A stretch of DNA of 64,000 nucleotides, from assembly GCA_963738365.1 (NCBI GenBank), contig CAVTWH010000007.1:1289763-1353762 (forward strand), in the 5' to 3' direction. Positions 51,975 to 59,696 of the stretch are shown here, one piece after another (positions within the stretch are counted from its first letter, which is position 1; each line of letters opens with the position of its first letter). A program made the position numbers and the translations under genes. The stretch comes from CAVTWH01 sp963738365. GTDB lineage: Bacteria > Actinomycetota > Actinomycetes > Mycobacteriales > Micromonosporaceae. The notes beneath the pieces are model-generated. The model had not been told where the DNA came from. It saw only the letters and a program-made list of their open reading frames with translations, and did no database searches.

Positions 51975-52034
51975 CCGAACGCCGGTTTGCGGGCGCCGAT
52001 CCGCGGGAAGATACCGCTGCGGGAGGTGGTCACG

Positions 52035-52436
52035 ATGGCCCAGCCGGTCACCGAGCAGTCAACAGCTGAGTTGGTACGACGCGCGTCCGAACAGCTGTCC
52101 ACGCTGGTACGCGACGAACTGGCGCTGGCCAAGGCGGAGCTGTCCGGCAAGGCCAGGCACGCCGGCAAGGGCGTCGGCCTGTTCAGTGGCGCCGGCCTGC
52201 TCGCCCTCTACGGCGTCGCGGCGCTGCTGGCCACGGCGGTGATCGCGCTGGACCTGGTGTGGCCGCTGTGGCTGGCCGCGCTGGTGGTGGGCGTGGTGCT
52301 GCTGCTGGTGGCGGGCGTCCTCGCGCTGGTCGGCCGGTCGCAGGTGAAGCAGGGCGTGCCGCCCACCCCGGACGCTGCGGTGGCCAGCATCAAGGCCGAC
52401 ATCGAGACGGTGAAGAGGAGTGCCCACCATGAGTGA
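52035..52436 (+). CDS. Holin-X/DUF1469-type membrane protein
   Basis: 133 residues from ATG 52035 (GGGAGG upstream). An N-terminal amphipathic helix (STAELVRRASEQLSTLVRDEL) typical of the actinobacterial Holin-X superfamily III, two membrane helices (about 50-75 and 78-105) and a charged tail. Despite the name, these chromosomal proteins are not shown to be phage holins; they occur in a fixed order with DUF3618 and DUF4235 genes, as here, and probably belong to the cell envelope. Confidence 0.85.
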   Translation: MAQPVTEQSTAELVRRASEQLSTLVRDELALAKAELSGKARHAGKGVGLFSGAGLLALYGVAALLATAVIALDLVWPLWLAALVVGVVLLLVAGVLALVGRSQVKQGVPPTPDAAVASIKADIETVKRSAHHE

Positions 52437-52950
52437 GGAGCCCGGCGTCGACGAGCTGAAGGACCGGATCGCGCAGACCCGCTCCGACCTCGGTGAGACC
52501 GTGGAGGCGCTGGCCGCCAAGGCCGACGTGAAGGCCCGCGCCTCCGGTGCCGTGCACGACGCGGTGGACGGGGTGAAGGCAAAGGCGGCCGGTCTGGTCG
52601 GCGGCGCGAAGGCCAGGGCGCAGGACGCCGTCGGCGCCGTGAAGTCCTCCACCGGCAACGCCGTCGAGGCGGCAAAGTCCTCCGCCGGTAACGCGGTCGA
52701 GGCGGCGAAGTCCTCCGCGCAGGGCGCTGTCGAGGGAGCGAAGGACGCGGCCTCCGGCGTGCAGGACCGGGCCCGTGGCCTGGTTGCGCGGGACCGGGCC
52801 GGCGAGGCGCTGGTGCTGCCCGGCGACACGGCGCTGGTCACCCCGGCCGGCCCGGCGCTGGACCGGCGGCTGCAGGGGGTACTGATTGCCACGGCGGTGG
52901 GTGCGGTGATCGGCGCGCTGGTCATCTGGCTCACCGGACGGCGCTCGTGA
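52429..52950 (+). CDS. DUF3618 membrane protein
   Basis: 173 residues; the ATG overlaps the end of the Holin-X gene. The DUF3618 motif is at the start (ELKDRIAQTRSDLGETVEALAAKADV). The middle is an Ala/Lys/Val-rich coiled region with several short repeats of the type AVEAAKSSAGN. One membrane helix lies near the C-terminus (VLIATAVGAVIGALVIWL). Function unknown. It lies between its usual neighbours in a three-gene operon. Confidence 0.85.
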   Translation: MSEEPGVDELKDRIAQTRSDLGETVEALAAKADVKARASGAVHDAVDGVKAKAAGLVGGAKARAQDAVGAVKSSTGNAVEAAKSSAGNAVEAAKSSAQGAVEGAKDAASGVQDRARGLVARDRAGEALVLPGDTALVTPAGPALDRRLQGVLIATAVGAVIGALVIWLTGRRS

Positions 52951-53213
52951 ACACCGCCAAGCTCGTCTACCGGCCGGTCGGCCTGGCCGCCGGTGCGCTC
53001 GCCGGTGCGGCCGCCGGCCTGCTGTTCAAGCAGCTGTGGCGGCTGGCCGCCGACGAGTCGGACGCCCCCGACGCGCTGGACGAGGAGCGCGGCTGGGGCG
53101 AGATCCTCGCCGCCGCGGCCCTGCAGGGCGCGGTGTTCGCGCTGGTGAAGGCGGCGGTGGACCGGTCCACCGCGCGGGGCGTGCAGCACTTCACCGGCCG
53201 GTGGCCGGGCTGA
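52947..53213 (+). CDS. DUF4235 membrane protein
   Basis: 88 residues, GTG start overlapping the previous stop (GTGA). It matches DUF4235: an N-terminal glycine/alanine helix (LVYRPVGLAAGALAGAAAG), the LFKQLWRLAADE segment and a C-terminal helix (AALQGAVFALVKAAVDR) ending in a short basic tail. Probably membrane-bound, last in the Holin-X/DUF3618/DUF4235 operon. It ends 3 bp before the convergent acetyltransferase gene. Confidence 0.85.
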   Translation: MNTAKLVYRPVGLAAGALAGAAAGLLFKQLWRLAADESDAPDALDEERGWGEILAAAALQGAVFALVKAAVDRSTARGVQHFTGRWPG

Positions 53214-53216
53214 GGG

Positions 53217-53504
53217 CTACCCGGCCACCGCGAGGTCGCTGTACTCCGGGTGGCGGCGCAGGTAGCTGGCGATGAACGGGCACTGCGGCACGATCCGCTG
53301 CCCGTCGGCCCGGACCCGGTCGAGCACCTGGCGGACCAGGGCGCTCCCGATGCCCTGGCCGTCGTATTCCTGTTTGACCTCGGTGTGGACCAGCACCAGA
53401 TGGTCGGCGCGGGGCAGGTAGTTGACCACCCCGGCGACCTCGCCGTCGGGGGTACGTGCCTCGAACCGGTGCGCCGACCCGTTGTCCACCACGGTGATCT
53501 CCAC
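53217..53504 (-). CDS. small GNAT-type N-acetyltransferase (YjdJ-like)
   Basis: 95 residues. A short acetyltransferase with GEVAGVVNYLP, LVLVHTEVKQEYDGQGIGSALVRQVLD (acetyl-CoA loop GQGIGS) and a C-terminal PQCPFIASYLRRHPEYSDL, the family signature of the short GCN5-related group (PF14542). Some relatives are linked to Lys or small-molecule acetylation; the substrate here is unknown. It is the last gene of the minus-strand group starting at 55557. Confidence 0.9.
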   Translation of the reverse strand: MEITVVDNGSAHRFEARTPDGEVAGVVNYLPRADHLVLVHTEVKQEYDGQGIGSALVRQVLDRVRADGQRIVPQCPFIASYLRRHPEYSDLAVAG

Positions 53505-53513
53505 GCCGCCAGC

Positions 53514-54287
53514 CTACGTCGGGTGGTCCTGCGTCGCCCCGCTCTCCGCGGTGTGACCTTCCGTCGTGGCGCCCGGCGGCTGCCCGTCGGCTGCGGCGAG
53601 GATGGCCGCGAAGCGCTGCGCGGCCCGGTCGAGCTGGCCGTCGATGAGGGCCCGGACGTCCGCCGGCAGCGGCGTGTCCGGCTGGTGCAGCAGCCGGCGC
53701 AGCACCGGCACCAGCGGGGCGTACTTGCGGCTGGACCGGTCGACCTTGGGGCCGGTGGTGTGGATGACGCCCACCCCGTTGTCGGTGAAGTCGGACAACT
53801 TGATGACCCGGGCCCACGGGTGGCCGGCGAGGCTGGCGGCGACGTGCTCGCGGTACTGCTGGTGGGCGTCCCGGTCCGGGTCGTAGGCCGGGTTGGTCAC
53901 CGCCGCCACCAGGTCCGCGACCCGCTGGTTGAACCGGCCGGCCAAGGTGGCCAGCGCGCGCTCCGGCGAGCCGCCCAGCTCGCCCGGGTGGTCCTCGACG
54001 GCGTCGTGCAGCAGCGCGGCGCAGACCACGTCGACATCGCGTACCCGGTAGTAGTGCACGATCCGGATGGCCACCCGGAGCAGGTGGTTGACGTAGGGCT
54101 CGCGGACCCGGCGGTCGTCGCGGTGCAGTTCGCCGGCGAGCGCCAGGGCGTCGCGCAGGGTCGCCTGCTCGGCGGCCGGGAAGTCGGCGAGCTCCAGGGC
54201 GAACCGCTCCCGCAACCCCGCCTCGCCGTAGACCTCGGTGATCGCGTGCAGCGGCGCGTGCCGCACGTACGCCGGCACCCCGGTCAT
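53514..54287 (-). CDS. HD-domain phosphohydrolase, small alarmone hydrolase-like
   Basis: 257 residues from ATG 54287. An HD domain with HLLRVAIRIVHYY, CAALLHDAVEDHPGEL (HD motif and ED) and KLSDFTDN, equivalent to the KLADR region, in the order of the RelA/SpoT hydrolase domain, but with no synthetase domain. This suggests hydrolysis of (p)ppGpp or a similar nucleotide. The HDxxED set is intact. The C-terminal 25 residues are disordered. Its start overlaps the stop of the SDR gene by 4 nt. Confidence 0.8.
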   Translation of the reverse strand: MTGVPAYVRHAPLHAITEVYGEAGLRERFALELADFPAAEQATLRDALALAGELHRDDRRVREPYVNHLLRVAIRIVHYYRVRDVDVVCAALLHDAVEDHPGELGGSPERALATLAGRFNQRVADLVAAVTNPAYDPDRDAHQQYREHVAASLAGHPWARVIKLSDFTDNGVGVIHTTGPKVDRSSRKYAPLVPVLRRLLHQPDTPLPADVRALIDGQLDRAAQRFAAILAAADGQPPGATTEGHTAESGATQDHPT

Positions 54288-55051
54288 CCGCCGACCCCCC
54301 GGTAGGACCTGCTCATCAGGCCGATCGCGGCGCGCCGCGGCAGCCTCGCCAGCACCGGTGCGCTCACCCGCATCAGCGCGCCGGGCACCGCGTGCGGGCG
54401 CCGGCCCAGCGCCCGCAGCGCCGCCTCGGCCACCACGGCCGGCGCCACCGTGCCGGGTGCCGGCCTGGCCATGGCCGCGTCGTAGCCCGGGGTGCTGACC
54501 GCCCCGGCCAGGCAGGCCAGCACGTGCACGCCGGCCGGGCGCAGCTCCGCCCACAGCCCCTCGGCGAGTACCGTGCCGAAGGCCTTGCTGGCCGCGTAGG
54601 TCGCCAGTCGGGCGGTGCCCTGCTGGCCGGCGAGCGAGGAGACCACCACCAGACCGCCGCGCCCGCGCCGCACCATCGCCGGTGCGTACCGGCGGGCCAG
54701 CAGCAGTGGCGCCCGGACGTTGGTGTCCACCACCCGCAGCAGGTCCGCCTCCGGCGCGTCCAGCAGTGGCCCGCCCAGGGCATACCCGGCGTTGCACACC
54801 ACCAGGCCGACCTCCCGGTCGGCGGTGGCCGCGTCGAGCGTGGCCAGACCCTCCACAGTGGACAGGTCGGCGGCGACGGTCAGCGCCGGGGTGGGCAGTG
54901 CGGCGGCCAGTTCGGCCAGTGGCCCCGGCCGTCGGGCGACCAGCACGACGGAGAGTCCACGGTCGGCCAGCGCGTGCGCGAACGCCGCGCCGATGCCCTC
55001 CGACGCCCCGGCCACCAGCGCCCACGGTCCGTACCGGGAAAGGAAGCTCAC
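54284..55051 (-). CDS. short-chain dehydrogenase/reductase
   Basis: 255 residues from GTG 55051. Rossmann motif VAGASEGIGAAFAHAL (TGxxxGxG variant), NAG in VVCNAGYALGG, catalytic Ser in VVVSSLAGQQG and YAASK (YxxxK). It resembles SDRs of the 3-ketosphinganine/steroid dehydrogenase style with a hydrophobic C-terminus. Overlaps the EXPERA gene stop (ATGA-type coupling), which suggests use of a membrane-associated lipid substrate. Confidence 0.9.
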   Translation of the reverse strand: MSFLSRYGPWALVAGASEGIGAAFAHALADRGLSVVLVARRPGPLAELAAALPTPALTVAADLSTVEGLATLDAATADREVGLVVCNAGYALGGPLLDAPEADLLRVVDTNVRAPLLLARRYAPAMVRRGRGGLVVVSSLAGQQGTARLATYAASKAFGTVLAEGLWAELRPAGVHVLACLAGAVSTPGYDAAMARPAPGTVAPAVVAEAALRALGRRPHAVPGALMRVSAPVLARLPRRAAIGLMSRSYRGVGG

Positions 55052-55557
55052 GGCGACACCCGGGTGAACGGGTGGTCCCGGCGCAGTCGCCAGATCACCG
55101 CCAGCGGCAGCAGCAGCCACGGGGCGTTGGCGCCCAGCACCGCCGCGCGGTGCTCGGTGGCGAGCGGGCCGGCCAGCTCCTCGCCCAGGATGATGAGCAC
55201 GTTGCTGAGCATCATGCCGGCCCAGACCAGCGCCGGCACCCGGATCCACTCCCGGCCCCGGCTGAACGCCAGGATCGCCGCCGCGTAGAACGGGCCGAAA
55301 TACAGCACGTCGATCCAGATGGTCATCCGCCACCACTGGGGGCGGGCCATCAGCAGCGGGTCGAAGTGGCGGCCGTACCAGTGCACGAGGTCCACGACGG
55401 GCGCAGGCGGCCAGGCCGGGTAGTGGAAGTTCGTCGGGTCGGCGATGGTCAGCTGCTCGATGTCGACGAGGTAGGTGATGAGGAAGAGGTTGACCGCGAA
55501 GAACGCGATGAACACCGCGTCGTAGCGGCGTCGCCGCAGCGGTATCCGCTCGCGCAC
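55048..55557 (-). CDS. EXPERA (emopamil-binding)-like membrane protein
   Basis: 169 residues from GTG 55557, chosen for the GAGGTG site upstream; an ATG at 55620 would add a basic extension. About four membrane helices, starting RYDAVFIAFFAVNLFLITY, then the pattern PLLMARPQWWRMTIWIDVLYFGPFYA (two joined segments) and a later IILGEELAG. The shape resembles EXPERA/TMEM97 sterol isomerase-like proteins, with acidic and His residues within the membrane. The family assignment is from pattern, not alignment. It is translationally coupled to the SDR gene, so a lipid or sterol-like substrate is possible. Confidence 0.6.
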   Translation of the reverse strand: MRERIPLRRRRYDAVFIAFFAVNLFLITYLVDIEQLTIADPTNFHYPAWPPAPVVDLVHWYGRHFDPLLMARPQWWRMTIWIDVLYFGPFYAAAILAFSRGREWIRVPALVWAGMMLSNVLIILGEELAGPLATEHRAAVLGANAPWLLLPLAVIWRLRRDHPFTRVSP

Positions 55558-55671
55558 CCGGGCACCTCGTCGCGTCGTTCGGCGGCGGCGCACCCGCGCC
55601 GCGTGCCCACACTGTGCCATGCCCGGGCACGGCCCGGTAGCCGCCACCGGGCGCCTGCCGGCGGCGCGCCG

Positions 55672-56100
55672 TCAGGCGCCGGGAGCCAGGCCGAGCTTGG
55701 GTGGAGTGCGGCGCAGCTGCTTGACGAAGCGGACCACGGTGCCACCGCTGGCCCGGCGGGTCAGCTCGAACCGGTCGGTGACCATGCGCATGATCTTCAG
55801 GCCGCGTCCGGACTCCGAATGCGGGTTCGGTGCGGACACCACGGCGGGGTCGAAGCCCGGACCGTCGTCGGCCACCTCGATCATGCACTGGTGATCATCG
55901 AGGATGATGACGATGTCGTAGGTGTCGGCCTGGCTGGCGTGCCGGACCGCGTTGCTGCACGCCTCAGCCATCGCCAGCTGGATGTCGTACCGGCACTCCG
56001 GCGTCGTGCCCAGGCTGTCCAGGGCGGCCTCCACCACCCGGCGACTCAGCGGCACGCTCGTCGACTCTCGGGGCAGCGACAACCGCAGCTCGATGCGCAC
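55672..56100 (-). CDS. RsbW-like anti-sigma factor / serine-kinase type ATPase
   Basis: 142 residues, GTG 56100 with GGAGGG upstream. A GHKL-fold ATPase with the N box AMAEACSNAVRHA, G1 EVADDGPGFDP and G2 SGRGLKIMRMVTD. This is the RsbW/SpoIIAB type that regulates sigma factors or acts as a kinase. No sigma factor or anti-anti-sigma gene is adjacent. It is separate from the SsgA-like gene upstream by a hairpin region. Confidence 0.9.
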   Translation of the reverse strand: MRIELRLSLPRESTSVPLSRRVVEAALDSLGTTPECRYDIQLAMAEACSNAVRHASQADTYDIVIILDDHQCMIEVADDGPGFDPAVVSAPNPHSESGRGLKIMRMVTDRFELTRRASGGTVVRFVKQLRRTPPKLGLAPGA

Positions 56101-56219
56101 GATGACTGCTCCCTCCCCGCCCCCCGGCGCTCTGCGAGGGCCGTACCCGAACCGGCCGGAGGTAAACCCCCGGCGCCGCGATCTTAGCCGGAACCGCCGC
56201 CGGGCCGCGGACACGATGA

Positions 56220-56246
56220 GAGCCGGCGCCCCCCGGCAGCCGGCTC
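56220..56246 (-). terminator. hairpin after the SsgA-like gene
   Basis: GAGCCGGC and GCCGGCTC (8 bp) plus inner GCC/GGC with a bulged A form a stem 54 nt beyond the minus-strand stop at 56301. Confidence 0.5.
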
Positions 56247-56300
56247 CCTCCGCTTCTGGTGACCCTGGGCTTGTGGTGTCCCTGGGCTTTCTGCTGATCC

Positions 56301-56732
56301 TCAGCGCCCCGCGAGCAGGCGGTTCACCGCCGCGTCGAGATCGAGCTGTTCGGTCTCCCGGCCCCGTGGCACCACCACATAGGTACGGCGCAGGAATCTG
56401 ACCAGCACGCTGCGCGGTACCTCGAACAGCGCGTTGCCGTCCGGCGAGGACAGTGCCAGCGCGACGAAGTCGCCGCGCGGGTTGTTCCACGGCCACACCC
56501 GTACGTCGCCGATTCCGGCCGGCTCGTCCAACCCGGTGACCAGCAGCTCACGCGCGAACGACCAGCTGACCGCCTCGCCACCAGCGGACTCCGCGTGGAA
56601 GAGCACGTGCACGGCGTACGGGTCGGCCGGGTCGTAGCGCAGACTCGCGCGTACCGGCAGAGCAGTCGCGTCCGGCGCGACCAACCGCAGTGATGTCTCG
56701 ACCTCTACGGTCGTCGGACGAATGGCACTCAT
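56301..56732 (-). CDS. SsgA-family sporulation/cell division regulator (SsgB-like)
   Basis: 143 residues from ATG 56732. It matches the SsgA/SsgB family throughout: RYDPADPYAVHVLFH, SWSFARELLVTGLDEPAGIGDVRVWP (two joined segments) and ALSSPDGNALFEVPRSVLVRFLRRT. SsgB recruits FtsZ at sporulation septa in Streptomyces; these proteins occur only in morphologically complex actinomycetes, which supports the host inference. Length is normal. A GGGGGGAG sequence lies upstream. Confidence 0.92.
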   Translation of the reverse strand: MSAIRPTTVEVETSLRLVAPDATALPVRASLRYDPADPYAVHVLFHAESAGGEAVSWSFARELLVTGLDEPAGIGDVRVWPWNNPRGDFVALALSSPDGNALFEVPRSVLVRFLRRTYVVVPRGRETEQLDLDAAVNRLLAGR

Positions 56733-57026
56733 GTCTGTCGTTCTCCCCCCGGCACCGCTGCGGGGTCGCACACCGTGCCCCGCCCCCATCCCATGTTCAG
56801 GTCCCCCACCCCACCACGTACAGTCATTGTCTGATCTCACCCTGTAGTGGGATGACAAACCGGAGGGATCGCACCAAAGAACCGAAAACGCGAGAACGCG
56901 TTGCTTCGGCCCAGTGAGGAACCCTGGATGTGCCCGGCGTCCGGGTGTCGTTCAGACGTCGACTTCACTCCGGTAACGTGTCGTGGTCCGCTTCGGTGAC
57001 GGCATCTGCGATCTGGGAGGTGTTCG

Positions 57027-57521
57027 GTGCCCGTTCACCCGACCGCCGGCAAGCCTCGCGTACCGATGCCGGACGAGCCTGACCCAACCCGCTCAACGCC
57101 TACCAAACCGTCCCGGGCAGAGCGGGACACGCCGGACGAACAGGCCAGTCGTACCCGGCTGCGTCACCTGCTGGCCCGCCTGCGCGCCCACCCCACCGGC
57201 CGGGTCGTGCTCCGGGTCGGCGTCGGCATCGCCGGGGCCGTCGTGGTCATCGTCGGGATCATCCTGCTCCCGCTGCCCGGGCCCGGCTGGGCGATCATCT
57301 TCCTCGGACTGGCCGTCTGGGCGATCGAGTTCCACTGGGCGCGCCGGCTGCTCCTCTACGCCAAGACCCGGGTCCTGCAGTGGCGCGCCTGGTACGCCCG
57401 GCAGAGCTGGCCCGCCCGCATCGCGGTCGGCACCGGCACCGCCGTGGTCGTCCTGGCGATCGTCGGGCTGGCGCTGTGGCTCAGCGCCGGGCCGCTCATC
57501 TGGCGCACCCTACGCAACTGA
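57027..57521 (+). CDS. TIGR02611-family membrane protein
   Basis: 164 residues from GTG 57027 with GGGAGGT upstream. A charged, disordered N-terminus (about 1-45), then membrane helices at about 60-80, a PLPGPGWAIIFLGLAVWAIE segment with the PGPGW hallmark of TIGR02611, and a final helix near 135-155. Function unknown; actinobacterial membrane protein. It is followed 60 bp later by the tRNA gene. Confidence 0.88.
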   Translation: MPVHPTAGKPRVPMPDEPDPTRSTPTKPSRAERDTPDEQASRTRLRHLLARLRAHPTGRVVLRVGVGIAGAVVVIVGIILLPLPGPGWAIIFLGLAVWAIEFHWARRLLLYAKTRVLQWRAWYARQSWPARIAVGTGTAVVVLAIVGLALWLSAGPLIWRTLRN

Positions 57522-57581
57522 CCACCGGGGTACCCGGGTGCGCTGACGGGCGGCCATCGGGTACAGTCGTGGAGCCGTTGA

Positions 57582-57656
57582 GGGCGATTAGCTCAGCGGG
57601 AGAGCGCTTCGTTCACACCGAAGAGGTCACTGGTTCGATCCCAGTATCGCCCACCA
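57582..57656 (+). tRNA. tRNA-Val (CAC)
   Basis: Full cloverleaf: acceptor GGGCGAT pairing with ATCGCCC, D arm around AGCTCAGCGGGAGAGC, anticodon stem CTTCG/CGAAG with loop TTCACAC (anticodon CAC) and T arm CTGGTTCGATCCCAG. The CCA end is encoded. It reads the Val codon GUG. Confidence 0.96.
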
Positions 57657-57660
57657 ACTC

Positions 57661-57692
57661 AAAGGCCATGTCCATCGATGGACATGGCCTTT
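57661..57692 (+). terminator. perfect palindromic terminator after tRNA-Val
   Basis: A 32-nt perfect palindrome starting AAAGGCCATGTCCAT and ending in CCTTT begins 4 nt after the encoded CCA. It gives a 14-bp stem with a TCGA loop, with Ts at the 3' side, a classical intrinsic terminator. Confidence 0.92.
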
Positions 57693-57945
57693 CCGCTGCC
57701 CGTGCAGCAGCGGAGTACAGCAACCCACCAACCGCTCAGACGGGTCATTGTCCAAGGTCGCGACCAGATCGCCGAGTCGGGCGTGCCGGCGGATCAGCAG
57801 CCCGAGGTGTCGGGCGGGCAGGCCGACCCAGCCCTTGCCGGGCCGGGTTGATGCGTCAGCTTCGCCATCAACTCCAAGATCCGAAAACCCGAATGGCAGG
57901 CAAATTACCAGGCCAAGGCTCCGTGCTGAGCCACTGGACAGGGCC
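57693..57945. other. intergenic, no gene seen
   Basis: About 250 bases between the tRNA terminator and the hairpin of the GH5 gene. A minus-strand frame exists but overlaps the tRNA gene and has no recognisable domain. I see no intact integrase, although the place downstream of a tRNA is typical for one. Confidence 0.45.
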
Positions 57946-57990
57946 GCCACATACCGACGCCATCCGGACGGGTGGACGTCGGTATGTGGC
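57946..57990 (-). terminator. hairpin terminator of the GH5 gene
   Basis: GCCACATACCGACG and CGTCGGTATGTGGC form a perfect 14-bp stem with a 17-nt loop, 15 nt beyond the minus-strand stop at 58005. Confidence 0.8.
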
Positions 57991-58004
57991 AGCCTCCGCG
58001 CGGC

Positions 58005-59471
58005 TCAGCCGGCGGCCACGATCTTCCACTGCTGGTTCGTACTGCTGCCGGAGCCGTACTGGCCGGCGTCGGCACCGTTGGTGGTCCGGCCCATGCCGTC
58101 GACGTACAGGCCGGTCGCCCGGTTCTTGATACGTACGTTGTTGGCGGCCGTGACGATCGTCCACTGCTGGCTGGTGCTGTTGGTGTCGCCCCACTGGCCG
58201 AGGACCGCTCCGTTGGTCGTGCGTCCCATGCTGTCCAGGTACAGCCCGGTGGCCCGGTCCTTGATCCGCACGTAGTTGCCGTCGTTCTCGATGATCCACT
58301 GCTGGTTGGTGGTGCTGCCCGCGGCGTACTGGCCGGCGTTGGAGCCGTTGGTGGTGCGTCCCATGCCGTCCAGGTACAGGCCGGTGGCGGCGTTGCGGAT
58401 CTTGACGTAGCTGCCGCCGCCGTTGCCCACGCCCCAGGCGTACTGCAGCCGGGTCAGGCCGGACTGGTTCACCAGGGCCAGGTTGATCGACGAGCCGGTG
58501 CCCGTCTTTCTCGTCAGGCTGTACCAGTCGCCGTCGCGCAGCCCCGGCCAGTACACGCTGCCCACCCCGAGGGTGCGCAGTTCGCTGCTGACGCCGCGGA
58601 TGTAGTCGGCGAAGAACGATCCGCTCGGGATGCTGTAGTCGATCGTGTCGTAGTTGACACCGTTCTTGCTGCCGGGGCCCATCGGGCCGCCCCACTCGGT
58701 GACGACGGTACGGCTCGCGTAGGAGCCGATGTAGCTGGCGAGGTGGTTGGCCCACTCGTTCTCGTCCTCGTACCCCGCGAAGAAGGAGTAGTCGTGCGCC
58801 GCGAGCAGGGTGTTGTTGAGGCGGTTGTCGCTGCCGACGGCGGAGACGTTCTGCGCCAAGCCGGCGCCGTCGAGGATGACCCGGCTACGCGGGACACTCG
58901 GGTACCGGGTCAGCCAGGTGTTGTAGAAGTTGTCCAGGTCGGTGTTGCTGTAGCCGTAGGGCTCGTTGATGACCTCGAAGTAGGCGTTGGTGTTGCTGCC
59001 GTACTTGGCGACGACGGTGTCCCACATCTGGTTGAAGGTCGTGGTGCTGGCCGGCTTGCCGTTGGCGTAGGCCCAGTAGGCCAGGATGACGTTGCCCTTG
59101 CTGAGTGCCGCGTCGATGGCGCCGGTATAGGTCGACCAGTAGCTGGCGACCGTCGGTTCGTTGATGGGCATCCGGACGGTGTTGCCGCCGGTGATCGTGT
59201 AGAGCTGGCCGACGACCTGGTTGCCCACGGTGTTCGCGGAGGAGTACGTGTCGGTCGAGCTGAGGCCGGAGACGTAGAGCACGCCGTTGACGAAGTTGTC
59301 CCTGGTGTCGGCCCAGTTGACGCCCTTGAACTGGTTGGTCGCAGCCTGGGCCTGCGGTGTGCTGACGGCCACAGTGCCTGCCGCGAGCGTGAGCATGAGG
59401 GCGGCGCCGAGGGCGGTTCGCAGTGCGGTGAAGCGGCGTGGCCGAGGGGCGGCGGGATCGGACGGTCTCAT
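58005..59471 (-). CDS. secreted GH5-like glycoside hydrolase with ricin-type lectin (CBM13) domain
   Basis: 488 residues from ATG 59471 with AAAGGA upstream. A twin-arginine-like signal region (RPRRFTALRT) ending TPQAQAA near residue 43, then a TIM-barrel glycosidase (about 45-345) with EVINEPYG (acid/base Glu170) and VTEWGG (nucleophile Glu259). The C-terminus holds a beta-trefoil of three repeats of about 45 residues, each with ATGLYLDGMGRTTNG and QQW. It likely degrades a plant polysaccharide outside the cell, bound by its lectin domain. Substrate not fixed by sequence. Confidence 0.9.
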   Translation of the reverse strand: MRPSDPAAPRPRRFTALRTALGAALMLTLAAGTVAVSTPQAQAATNQFKGVNWADTRDNFVNGVLYVSGLSSTDTYSSANTVGNQVVGQLYTITGGNTVRMPINEPTVASYWSTYTGAIDAALSKGNVILAYWAYANGKPASTTTFNQMWDTVVAKYGSNTNAYFEVINEPYGYSNTDLDNFYNTWLTRYPSVPRSRVILDGAGLAQNVSAVGSDNRLNNTLLAAHDYSFFAGYEDENEWANHLASYIGSYASRTVVTEWGGPMGPGSKNGVNYDTIDYSIPSGSFFADYIRGVSSELRTLGVGSVYWPGLRDGDWYSLTRKTGTGSSINLALVNQSGLTRLQYAWGVGNGGGSYVKIRNAATGLYLDGMGRTTNGSNAGQYAAGSTTNQQWIIENDGNYVRIKDRATGLYLDSMGRTTNGAVLGQWGDTNSTSQQWTIVTAANNVRIKNRATGLYVDGMGRTTNGADAGQYGSGSSTNQQWKIVAAG

Positions 59472-59696
59472 TGCTACATCCTTTCTGGCTTCGGGTTTTC
59501 CGGTCGCTGCGGACGTCGGCGGCGATCGTGGCCGGGGTGTGGCCGCAGTGCTTGTGGGTCCGGCGTGGCGCCGACCGGGTTGTGGACGGTTGCGTGCATT
59601 CCCGTACGGAACATCCCAACCGACGCGGCTATCCGGCGCCAGGATGCGAACCGGCTCGGTCACATCCGTTCAAACTCAAACGCATGTCGATGGATG

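Noticed and set aside
52035..52436. Holin as a sign of a prophage
   Set aside because: The Holin-X/DUF3618/DUF4235 order is an ordinary actinobacterial chromosomal operon and no phage genes are nearby.
57627..57950. Minus-strand frame next to the tRNA as an integrase remnant
   Set aside because: It overlaps the tRNA gene and terminator, has no recombinase motif such as the R-H-R-Y set, and is probably chance.
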